From positions 9,109,001 to 9,173,000 of the forward strand of contig CATNEN010000025.1 of the NCBI GenBank assembly GCA_950097015.1: a stretch of 64,000 nt of DNA, given 5' to 3'. Below the pieces are notes generated by a model. It was not told where the DNA came from and made no database searches. It worked only from the letters and a program-made list of their open reading frames with translations. The translations under genes and the position numbers were made by a program. This document shows, one piece after another, positions 51,001-60,279 of the stretch (position 1 is the first letter of the stretch; every line of letters starts with the position of its first letter). The DNA is from Macrostomum hystrix (taxonomy: Eukaryota; Platyhelminthes; Macrostomidae).

Positions 51001-54000
51001 CTGTTTCTGACTGCTGGAGGGCAGCACAGACTGTACTAGAAAGGTCATGCTCTGCCTGCCAGCTGCTAGGGCTGCCACCATGCGCGACTGAATCTGGCAA
51101 CACAAATATTTCATTATTGGTCATTGCCTAGATTGGATTGCTAACTATTGGATTATTAGATTGGATTATCTAGAGATCTGAAGTACACTGTCTAGGTAAC
51201 TGGAATAGTCTTTCATGAGATCTGGAACAGACAGTATAGAGATCCGGAATAGATTATCTAGAGATCAGGATCAGAAATAGATTGTCTAGTGATCTGAAAT
51301 TGATTATCTGGAGATCTGGATGATCTTGATGTTATATCTTGATATCTTGATGATCTGGAGATCTGGATGATCTTGATGTTATATCTTGATATCTTGATGA
51401 TCTGGAGATCTGGAATGGATTATCTAGAGATCTGGAATATATTATCTGGAGATCTGGAATATATTATCTAGAGATCTTGAATAGATTATCTAGAGATCTG
51501 GAATAGATGATCTGGAGATCTGGAATGTATTATCTAGAGATCTGGAATATATTATCTACAGATCTTGAATAGATTATCTAGAGATCTGGATTAGATTGTC
51601 TAGAGATCTGGAATATATTATCTAGAGATCTGGAATATATTATCTAGAGATCTTGAATAGATGATCTAGAGATCTGGAATAGATGATCTGGAGATCTGGA
51701 ATGGATTATCTAGAGATCTGGAATATATTATCTACAGATCTTGAATAGATTATCTAGAGATCTGGAATAGATTATCTGGAGATCAGGAGGAATTCCACAA
51801 ATAAATATCTATAAACCAGGGCCATTACACATAGATCTGCACTGCATAAGGCCTACCACATCAGCGATAGCGTCCTGATGCAGGAAGAACACCTCGTGCT
51901 TAGTAGGATGCACATTAACATCCACATTGTGCGGTGCCACCAGCAGGCTAACATAGGCGAACGGTTGAGCGCCGCGCGGCAGAGCCTCTGTAAAAGCGGC
52001 ATCCAAAGCCCGACGCAGCCTGGCCGACTCAACCAGGCGGTGGTTAATGAACAGCACCAGCTGAGTCTTGCGGCCCGCGTACCCCGGCCCGGTGACGTAG
52101 GCGTCCAGACTGAACTCAAGCCGACGGTCAGAGTGCTCAACCCGGATTAGAGATTCGGCCACCTCGGCGCCAGCCAGCAGGCGAATATTTCCAGGAACAG
52201 TGGAATCGGCGGGTGTCTTCAGCGCCGTCTGGCCGCCATCTGGGCCCGGCTTGCGAACAGACATGCCGACGTGGGGATAGTGCAGGGAGTACAGGCCCAC
52301 CACCTGGCGTTTGGTGAACGGGATAGGCAAAGCCAAATGGTGGATACGGGGAACAGGAATGGTAGGCTGGGAAAGATTAGAGAGGAGAATGGGAAAGACA
52401 TAAAAAATAGGATGTTTAGTAAAGATTGGAAGATGGAAATAAGTGGGAAGATAGAAAGGGGCTGGGAAAGTTGAAAGGATGCTAGCTAAGAAGTGAAGAT
52501 ATGGGAAGATCGGAAGATAGAGTTCTATCTCTATTCTATCTATCTGCAGGGGGCCCGGGGCACTTGTCGCACAAGCGACGGAGCGGCACGCCCCCAGACC
52601 GGCGAACTAGGCGCTTTAGCGCTCATCGCGCCGCCTCCCCTGAGCAGGCACCACATACAACAGCACAGACCAGCCGGGGAGGGCAGGAGGCACCCAGAAT
52701 AGGGAGCAGTGTCCCCCACCCCCGCCCCACACGCACATAGCAGACCAAGCCGGGGCGGAAGGCTGATAAGAAATCAGTCCTCAGGGGGGGGCCGGGTGAT
52801 GAGTGTACACTTATCCAATCGCGAGGCAGCGACGTTAGCCGCTGACCCACTCGCCCCTTGGAAGATAAAGTTAGGAGAGTGAAATAATGTTAGGCTTAAA
52901 AAAACTAAAAGAGAAAGAATGCAGGGAAAATAGACTAGCAAAAGTACTTTTAACTAGGTAATTAAGTGCATAATTATTTCACCTCTAAAATTTTCTTAAA
53001 CTCCTCAGCCGCCGATTTTAAAGTTCGCCGACGAATCGGCACATTAAAGAACAGATCCTCGGCCGTGATGGTGGTTCCCTGGTTGCCAGGCACGTACTTG
53101 ACGCCCGATTTCAGCTTTCCCTCGAAGTATTCGCCTCTGATTTGGTTTGACAGGTAAAATCTTGTGTGTTATTTCGCCAAAAGATGTCAAATTTTCCCAC
53201 AACGGTACATCACTTTTTGCTAAGAAATTGCTTCATTCTAAATGGGATAAAAGTTCCAAAAAACTATATTTTTGCCCATTTTTTCAAAGGTCAAACCATC
53301 TTGGCCTATTGAGAATTTCACTGACTGCCGCTGAATTGGAATTGCATCGTCAACTTTCGCATCACCCCCTAGCTGACTAAGTTAGAAGCCTGCACAAACT
53401 GGACACAAATTTGAAATAAATGTACACAACCTAAGTGTACTCTATTTTCTCCATTCATTGTACAAAGCCAGAACTTTGAGAATTCATTTTATAGGGCTAA
53501 TTTTTGCATCAACAATCCAAAAGTCGGAGTAGCCGATGTGTAGGCACTAGGAATAGGTTAGGCTAGGCTAGGCGAAGTGTCCTTGGTTCGACTCTTCACT
53601 GCGTCAAATATTTAAACTAATTGCAAGTCAGTAGTGATGGATGCGAAGCGAATTTTTTAAATTTTATTTTGAAAACAAAAGGGGAAACTTTTAATTAACT
53701 TTTGCATGGCAAAACCAGAGATTAAACAACGGCTAAACCAGAGTTTGAATCATGGCTAAACCAGAGTTTGAATCATGGCTAAACCAGAGTTTGAATCATG
53801 GCTAAACCAGAGTTTGAATCATGGCAAAACCAGAGTTTGAATCATGGCTAAACCAGAGTTTGAATCATGGCAAAACCAGAGTTTGAATCATGGCTAAACC
53901 AGAGTGTGAATCATGGCAAAATGTTTCTTTTGTCATTGAATCGAATTCTCTACATAGATTTTGTTATCGCATAACGTCATAATGATATATATTTTTATGA

Positions 54001-55641
54001 TAATATTTTTGCCTAATATTCATTTAATGTGTTTCTTCTCAATTTTCTACAAAAGCAGCTAAAATAAAAATTCAACTGAGGAACATTGTTAACTGGGGAT
54101 CATCATCAATGGGGAGTCATCATCGAAGGGGGGTCATGGTAAACTGAGGGGGTCATTGTCAACTGGGGGATAATTGTCAACTGGGGGATCATTGTCAACC
54201 GGGGATCATTGTCAACTGGGTGATCATCATCAATGGGGTGTCATCATCAAACGGGGGATCATGGTCAACTGGGGGATCATTGTGAACTGGGGGATCGTTG
54301 TAGCTTTAAAAAATCTGAAAATACAGCTGCTAAAAGGTATACACTGGACGAATTAAAAACATTTCTGCTCCCCGAAGGGGAGCAAAACTTGCTAGTGGAA
54401 TACTAAAGACAACTTACTTCTGGTACAATCGAAACTGGATTACTGCTGACCACTACCTGGTCAATGTACAGCACTACCTGGTCTTTGTTGAACACTACTT
54501 GGTCTCTGTAGAACACTACCTGGTCATTTTAGAGCACTACCTGGTCTTTGTAGACTACTAGACCACTACCTGGTCTTTGTATAGTACTACATGGTCTCTG
54601 TAGACTACAAGACCACTACCTGGTCAATGTACAGCACTACCTGGTCTTTGTTGAACACTACCTGGTCTTTTTAGAACACTACCTGGCCTCTGTAGAACAC
54701 CACCTGGTCTCTCTAGAACACTACCTGGTCTCTGTAGAACACTACCTGGTCTCTGTAGAACACTACCTGGTCTCTGTAGAACACCACCTGGTCTCTGTAG
54801 AACACCACCTGGTCTCTGTAGAACACCACCTGGTCTCTGTAGAACACCACCTGGTCTCTGTAGAACAATACCTGGTCTCTGTAGAACACTACCTGGTCTC
54901 TGTAGAACACTACCTGGTCTCTGTAGAACACCACCTGGTCTCTGTAGAACACCACCTGGTCTCTGTAGAACACCACCTGGTCTCTGTAGAACAATACCTG
55001 GTCTCGGTAGACCACTACTAAGTCTCTCTACCTGTAAGCGCAGTCGGCCTCAGCAGTCTTGCTCACAATGGACACGTGAGCAACGTGGCTAATGCTAGCT
55101 AGAGCTTCCCCGCGAAATCCGTGCGTAGCCAGCGAGCGCAGATCGGTGAAGGCCGTTAGCTTGCTGGTGGTGAAGCGCTCGCAGACAATGGGCATATCGT
55201 CAAAGCGAATGCCGCAGCCATTGTCAACAATCTGTAGCAACTTGATGCCACCATCGCGGGCTAATATCTGTCAAGTCATGTTTCAAGGGTTGGCCCAAAT
55301 ACTGTCGTCAAGAAAACAATTTTTTCAATACCTCCTTATATGTTGATCATAATAAGTCTTGCTATTTCTTTGTAATTCATTTTGATCCCTCAATTTCCAG
55401 GTTCGATCATCACCCTATACAGATCCTCAGTTAAATTAACTGGCCATATTCTAGGTTGGCAGTAGGCCAGTCCCAGTGGTACCTGCACAAGAGTAGCTCC
55501 GGCATCGATGCTATTCTCTAGCAGCTCCTTCACAGCGTTGAATGGCCGCTGGATGACTTCGCCCGCGGCGATGCGATTCACGACAGCCTCGTCTAGGCGT
55601 TGAATGCGCGGCCGGTTATTGACTGTTGATTCCTGTAACAT
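47731..55641 (-). CDS. MLH1: MLH1, DNA mismatch repair protein (complete, 10 exons)
   Basis: MLH1 is the nuclear MutL homologue that pairs with PMS-type partners to act after MutS mismatch recognition; it binds ATP through a GHKL domain (family knowledge). Exons: 55641-55483, 55267-55032, 53136-52983, 52303-51857, 51093-50799 (or 50814), 50454-50368, 50264-50184, 49655-49250, 48515-48428, 48060-47731. They sum to about 2283 nt (760 residues; human 756), with consistent phases. Motifs: [14 protein letters not shown] and the catalytic Glu of LLEN at about 42; [61 protein letters not shown] Ser/Gln-rich linker (about 350-485) is followed by the C-terminal interaction domain, which ends MYRVFERC. 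The FERC terminus is the MLH1 hallmark. The start is the first in-frame ATG; nothing upstream supports a longer form. Confidence 0.97.
48155..48375. repeat. 25-bp minisatellite in MLH1 intron 9
   Basis: About nine copies of AGTTAGTCCATTGACCCATT plus CTCCC or CACCC. Confidence 0.96.
48428..48515 (-). CDS. MLH1: MLH1 exon 9
   Basis: 88 nt; a split Arg codon, then [20 protein letters not shown] and LPLLLRNFL, matching the conserved MLH1 segment around DYFS-EID-GNL. Acceptor ACTAG, donor CTG|GTAAGA. Confidence 0.95.
48590..49130. repeat. About 20-bp minisatellite in MLH1 intron 8
   Basis: About 27 copies of GATCTCTATGACCACTGCCT and diverged forms (CTAGTCTATATCTATGAC). Confidence 0.93.
49250..49655 (-). 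CDS. MLH1: MLH1 exon 8 (C-terminal domain)
   Basis: [72 protein letters not shown]. These match the MLH1 C-terminal dimerisation domain. Ends phase 2 before GTATTT. Confidence 0.95.
49760..49980. repeat. Minisatellite in MLH1 intron 7 resembling SINE-A
   Basis: About nine irregular units around ACACAGGTGTGTACAACTGA. The core CACAGGTGTGTACATCTGA is the same as part of reverse-oriented SINE-A (for example about 4910-4930 and 5195-5215). Confidence 0.9.
50184..50264 (-). CDS. MLH1: MLH1 exon 7 (linker)
   Basis: 81 nt, phase 1 to phase 1, acceptor TTTTAG, donor CAG|GTACGT. Encodes [20 protein letters not shown] then TASSQS. Low-conservation linker; the call rests on splice sites and frame. Confidence 0.75.
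50368..50454 (-). CDS. MLH1: MLH1 exon 6 (linker)
   Basis: 87 nt, phase 1 to phase 1, acceptor ATTCAG, donor T|GTATGG. Encodes the acidic, Ala/Pro-rich [20 protein letters not shown]. It is supported by an open frame and matching phase rather than by conserved residues. Confidence 0.75.
50465..50785. repeat. About 22-bp minisatellite in MLH1 intron 5
   Basis: About 15 imperfect copies of GGAATGATTCAGGGCACTTC; fills nearly the whole 344-bp intron. Confidence 0.93.
50799..51093 (-). CDS. MLH1: MLH1 exon 5 (linker)
   Basis: [20 protein letters not shown], then a Ser/Gln-rich linker and [15 protein letters not shown]. Two phase-1 donors fit, TTAG|GTTTCT (end 50799) and GACG|GTCGGT (end 50814), differing by five codons. 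Confidence 0.85.
51160..51790. repeat. 24-bp minisatellite in MLH1 intron 4
   Basis: About 26 copies of TCTAGAGATCTGGAATAGAT plus TATC and variants. A longer GATCTTGATGTTATATCTTG block is duplicated near 51330-51400. Confidence 0.94.
51857..52303 (-). CDS. MLH1: MLH1 exon 4 (transducer domain)
   Basis: 149 codons in phase 0: [62 protein letters not shown]. This is the S5-like transducer domain with the conserved HPTKHEV motif. Confidence 0.96.
52545..52857 (-). mobile_element. SINE-C-like tRNA-derived element in MLH1 intron 3
   Basis: On the minus strand it begins GGGGCGAGTGGGTCAGCGGC, TAACGTCGCTGCCTCGCG (tRNA A-box-like head), has a GC-rich body, and ends in a short GATA-type tail near 52540. 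Its base composition differs from the AT-rich intron around it. Single copy in this window, so the call is tentative. Confidence 0.5.
52983..53136 (-). CDS. MLH1: MLH1 exon 3
   Basis: Split Arg codon, then [51 protein letters not shown]. This is the end of the GHKL ATPase domain. Acceptor AATCAG, donor GAG|GTGAAA. Confidence 0.93.
53137..53724. other. Unique AT-rich DNA in MLH1 intron 2
   Basis: No exon recognised. Confidence 0.5.
53725..53925. repeat. 23-bp minisatellite in MLH1 intron 2
   Basis: About eight copies of CCAGAGTTTGAATCATGGCT plus AAA. Confidence 0.96.
54085..54300. repeat. 18-bp minisatellite in MLH1 intron 2
   Basis: About 12 imperfect copies of GGGATCATTGTCAACTGG. Confidence 0.92.
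54440..55020. repeat. 21-bp minisatellite abutting the MLH1 exon 2 donor
   Basis: About 27 copies of ACCTGGTCTCTGTAGAACAC with C or T. Homogeneous near exon 2, degenerate toward 54440. On the sense strand each unit has CTACAGAGACCAGGTGGTG. Confidence 0.95.
55032..55267 (-). CDS. MLH1: MLH1 exon 2 (ATPase motifs II and III)
   Basis: Begins ATA TTA GCC CGC after GACAG and encodes [46 protein letters not shown] and DCAY. Ends phase 2 at CAG|GTAGAG, immediately followed by a 21-bp array. Confidence 0.95.
55483..55641 (-). CDS. MLH1: MLH1 exon 1 (start, ATPase motif I)
   Basis: Encodes 53 residues, [19 protein letters not shown], then [20 protein letters not shown] and [14 protein letters not shown]. 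Donor CAG|GTACCA, phase 0. Confidence 0.95.
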
Positions 55642-56059
55642 TAAAACGGCTGCTGGATTGAAAAGTGCACAGGAGGTCCGATTCAAAAGTGTCAATTCGC
55701 ACTTTTAAATAATTTAATTGGATTGGATTAAAATGCTCATTATGTAGCCCAAGCACATTAATTACTTCTGAATACTTAGTATATGTTATTTAGCATGAAG
55801 CAAAATATATATTATGAAGTAGATTTAAGTAGGGTCAAACAAACATAGAAATGAAGCTAGTCCATCCAATATATTTACAGAACACTTCTAAAAAACACTC
55901 CAACCTCAAAATATTGATACAAATAGATCTGACAGTTCATTGAAAAAATTGTCAGATCTAAATTTAAAAAATGAGGTATATTTAAAAATGCATATTTTTA
56001 TACAAGTAAATGTAAGAAAACATTTTTTTCTCCTTTAATCCATTTGTTTATAATGCATT
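55642..56059. promoter_or_regulatory. MLH1 upstream region (presumed promoter)
   Basis: About 400 bp of unique AT-rich DNA between the MLH1 ATG and the 46-bp array. No specific promoter element could be assigned. Confidence 0.35.
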
Positions 56060-57597
56060 TGTAACAGTGTAGCCAGTTAGTATGCTAATATACTGTTTAT
56101 GTAGTTGCAACAGTGTAGCCAGTTAGTATGCTAATATACTGTTTATGTAGTTGTAACAGTGTAGCCAGTTAGTATGCTAATATACTGTTTATGTAGTTGT
56201 AACAGTGTAGCCAGTTAGTATGCTAATATACTGTTTATGTAGTTGTAACAGTGTAGCCAGTTAGTATGCTAATATATTGTTTATGTAGTTGTAACAGTGT
56301 AGCCAGTTAGTATGCTAATATATTGTTTATGTAGTTGTAACAGTGTAGCCAGTTAGTATGCTAATATACTGTTTATGTAGTTGTAACAGTGTAGCCAGTT
56401 AGTATGCTAATATATTGTTTATGTAGTTGTAACAGTGTAGCCAGTTAGTATGCTAATATATTGTTTATGTAGTTGTAACAGTGTAGCCAGTTAGTATGCT
56501 AATATACTGTTTATGTAGTTGTAACAGTGTAGCCAGTTAGTATGCTAATATATTGTTTATGTAGTTGTAACAGTGTAGCCAGTTAGTATGCTAATCATAC
56601 ATGCGCAACCTCCCAAATCTTAGCCGGCCGTGCGACTTAGTTTTTGCTCTCATTTGCGACTTAGTTCGTTTCATTGCTCTATTTACGACTTAGTTTGCTC
56701 TCATTTGCTCTCTTTTTCTCTCCCCTTTTTCCTTTTTTTCACGCCTTCCTTTTTTGTCCCTTGGTCCCCCCTTTGATTTTTTTGCGCTTGGTTGATTGGT
56801 TTTTGCGACTTACCTTGCTTGGCCCTCGTTTCACCCGGCCTGTTCGGCTGGGTCGGCCGGGTGTTGCGCATGTATGATGCTAATATATTGTTTATGTAGT
56901 TGTAACAGTGTAGCCAGTTAGTATGCTAATATACTGTTTATGTAGTTGTAACAGTGTAGCCAGTTAGTATGCTAATATACTGTTTATGTAGTTGTAACAG
57001 TGTAGCCAGTTAGTATGCTAATATATTGTTTATGTAGTTGTAACAGTGTAGCCAGTTAGTATGCTAATATACTGTTTATGTAGTTGTAACAGTGTAGCCA
57101 GTTAGTATGCTAATATACTGTTTATGTAGTTGTAACAGTGTAGCCAGTTAGTATGCTAATATACTGTTTATGTAGTTGTAACAGTGTAGCCAGTTAGTAT
57201 GCTAATATACTGTTTATGTAGTTGTAACAGTGTAGCCAGTTAGTATGCTAATATACTGTTTATGTAGTTGTAACAGTGTAGCCAGTTAGTATGCTAATAT
57301 ACTGTTTATGTAGTTGTAACAGTGTAGCCAGTTAGTATGCTAATATACTGTTTATGTAGTTGTAACAGTGTAGCCAGTTAGTATGCTAATATACTGTTTA
57401 TGTAGTTGTAACAGTGTAGCCAGTTAGTATGCTAATATACTGTTTATGTAGTTGTAACAGTGTAGCCAGTTAGTATGCTAATATACTGTTTATGTAGTTG
57501 TAACAGTGTAGCCAGTTAGTATGCTAATATACTGTTTATGTAGTTGTAACAGTGTAGCCAGTTAGTATGCTAATATACTGTTTATGTAGTTGTAACA
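56060..57597. repeat. 46-bp minisatellite upstream of MLH1, split by a MITE
   Basis: About 27 nearly identical copies of a 46-bp unit with GTTGTAACAGTGTAGCCAGT and TAGTATGCTAATATACTG; only C/T at one site (TATACTG/TATATTG) varies. Interrupted at 56596-56876. Confidence 0.97.
56596..56876. mobile_element. 281-bp MITE with 14-bp perfect TIRs and 8-bp target duplication
   Basis: Starts CATACATGCGCAAC and ends GTTGCGCATGTATG, exact inverted repeats. Flanked on both sides by ATGCTAAT (56588-56595 and 56877-56884), which occurs once per normal 46-bp unit. Inside, GCGACTTAG-like motifs recur four or five times (for example 56630, 56655, 56678, 56805), typical of subterminal transposase-binding repeats. 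No transposase is encoded. The 8-bp duplication fits hAT-like or P-like transposition (inference). Confidence 0.93.
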
Positions 57598-57599
57598 GG

Positions 57600-59424
57600 C
57601 CTATCTAGGCTGACTAAGACAAAGACAGAAGATAGAAAATAATAGATCCTAGTCATTTTGTTAATAGCAATTTCATCAACTGGGCTTGTAGCAACTGATT
57701 TCTATAGTTGGTCACTTCATCACTTCATTCAGAGTTTGGCACACTGAAGGCCTTGTCTTAGTGATCAGTCATCTGTGCCTTAGGTTGTCCGTAAAAGGTG
57801 CATGAATTAAGAGAAGATATGAATTTGACTTTTGAAGTTCTGAAAACTTGCAATCAATACTCTTTGAATTCAATTTCTGGCCAGTTTAAATTCCACCCTC
57901 ATCATGAAACATGTTTAATCAGAAATATAAATTTCTAATTTGTCAATATAATAATAATAATTATGATAGATATATCTTAGTAACTTAACCCTAATCAACT
58001 TCCATATTGAGAGATTTAATACTTTGGTTACTCTATCAACCCTTTGACTAATTGAAAGTTGACAAAATGACCAGCACCTAACATAATAGACATGCCATGT
58101 CACAACTAAAAATAACATTAAGAGACTAGATTAGGACCAGATACATTTAAATATCTTACATTTTAGCTATTATTAGCTAGCTATTTGATAGTTTTTAGTT
58201 TATATAACATGTAATGCTTAACAACTCAATATAGAAAATTAGCCTTTTTATGGCCAATAGGCCCTAGGCCTAGCACACTAATCTGGATCATAGGCCTAGC
58301 ACATTTAGAATAGCTGGATTTTGTTAATTCTATATTATTTTGATAAATAGTAATAGTATAGCACTGACAAGCCAAGCAAGACAAAAAGTAAAATGTTAAA
58401 AAACTGTTGTAGCCAATATATATATATATAGGCCTAGCCAATTTTATATCACTAGGCCTACTGCTAGATACATGTAGTTTAAGTTTTGAAACCTAATTTT
58501 TAGAAGCCTCCAGCTATGTATTAATTACAAGGTTTAAACTTAAACTTTGTAACAAAACTGTTTAGCTAGCTAGCTATTGATTCCTAGGCCTAGTGTTTTG
58601 AAAGAATTGCTAAATACTGAAACAATTCAAGATTTAGGCCTATTAATTCAATCAAGATGAACTAGATGTGTATGCCATATGGTATAGGTCCTGACTCTTA
58701 TTTCGACATTTGTATTAGCTAGACTTTGACTTATTACGCTGCAGTGCTAGGCCCTATAAACAACATTAAATTGGGTTGGACCTAGTTTTACCAGAATAAG
58801 GAAATTTGAAGTATTTAAGTAAGCCTTAGCTTAGTACCGGCGTAGACTGTGTGTGTGGATCCTGCATGTACACCTGGCACGTTGTGAAAGCGTTTAAATT
58901 TTCATAAAAATGAAGCAAAAAAGAATAAACAAATACTCTAACTTCTTTCTTAGCTCTGATGCCTCTAGTTAGTTTTAAAATAAATTTTCTTTGATAGTAG
59001 CTATTATCCTCGAATAATTGTATAAAAATTGTCTGAGATTTTTAATACTCAGGTTGCAGAAAACTTATTCGGAAAAAAACAGGAAAAAATGAAAAAATCA
59101 TCGCATCGCTATATGACCTGCCTTTTGAGAGGATCAAAGCAAAGTAATTTAGTAGGGCCAAACAAGTTATAGAGCTGAGGTAGTGTATACTAGATTTAAG
59201 GATTGTTTAACTTTTCTTTCTACTAGCAGTAGAATTTTTGCGTTGAAAAAATTACGTTGTTTTGTCCTTGTTTGCAAAACGGTTCTAAATCTATAATCAG
59301 ATTTAAAGTTATTAATCAGTTTTGAATGCAAGTAATATTTCGAAAATTAAAATAGTAATAATTAATCATATATAAATTAATATATATAATCATTAATTTT
59401 TATTCTACCCTACAACCCTCTCAC
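57600..59424. other. Unique AT-rich DNA with scattered AGGCCTAG motifs
   Basis: No exon recognised. The palindromic TAGGCCTA/AGGCCTAG motif recurs about eight times between 58250 and 58760. Confidence 0.5.
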
Positions 59425-59715
59425 AAGGCCTAGGGATTAATCGGAGTGTTAGACTCACAACTTGAAGATCGGAGTTTCGATGACGACACCAATAAAAAAT
59501 GTGTGCCTTCGAGCAAGACACTTAACTCTGCATCGCTATAGTTCACCTAGCTGGATTAAATTACCCAGCATCTGGGTACGTAATTGAGGGTGGGTGTGGC
59601 GTCCCCCCAGTCCATGGACAGTTGCAGCCGTACGCAGCCTTCAGATGCGCCGCTCATTAGCCGCGGCAGAAAATTCAGATGCTGTCGGCCGCACATCTGA
59701 TCCAGTCCGAAAAAA
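59425..59715 (+). mobile_element. SINE-B, diverged full-length copy
   Basis: Matches 22107-22395 in order: GTTAGACTCACAACTTGAAG, GGAGTTTCGATGACGACACC (B-box-like), GACACTTAACTCTGCATCGC, GAGGGTGGGTGTGGCGTCCC, CCAGTCCATGGAC, CTTCAGATGCGCCGCTC, GTCGGCCGCACATCTGATCC. Confidence 0.85.
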
Positions 59716-60279
59716 ATACACACAATGCAACGTACCGAACATCCTCCATTATATTGGTAAGCTCACCCTGAATATGCTACTATACTGTACCACATACTCG
59801 CTCCATTCGAGAATCCGCCAGTGTGTACCTTCCACGCGGAACCAAAAAAATGCAAGCGATAAGATCCCAGGAAGCGCAACTTGTGTAGTGAATCGGCTCG
59901 TATGCTGCCATAAATTTGAGCAGTCGATGTGAGCATAATCAAAGCTCACAGCCCGCCGTGGCCTCTACAGTGGCACGCACGTCTTGCACCCTCTAAACCG
60001 ACAAGTGGCCTGAATCAAAGTGGATGAAGGCTGAGAAATGCGCTCCAAACTAAAGGACATCCGGTTTTTTCAGGCATAATGTTGGATCTATTTGTTTACA
60101 AGATTTGCCCAATAATAGCTGACCACACAATGAAGCACTCTGGCTCCTAAATGGCATTATACTAGCTCGTACATATAAAACAATTATTTGAATATCAAAT
60201 CTATACATTTTGGTGAATCACTATGACATAAATCATTAGATAAGCGAAAAATGTAATTTACATGATATAAGTTTTTAAT
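59716..60279. other. Unique DNA between SINE-B and the 29-bp array
   Basis: Short frames without recognisable homology. Confidence 0.5.
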
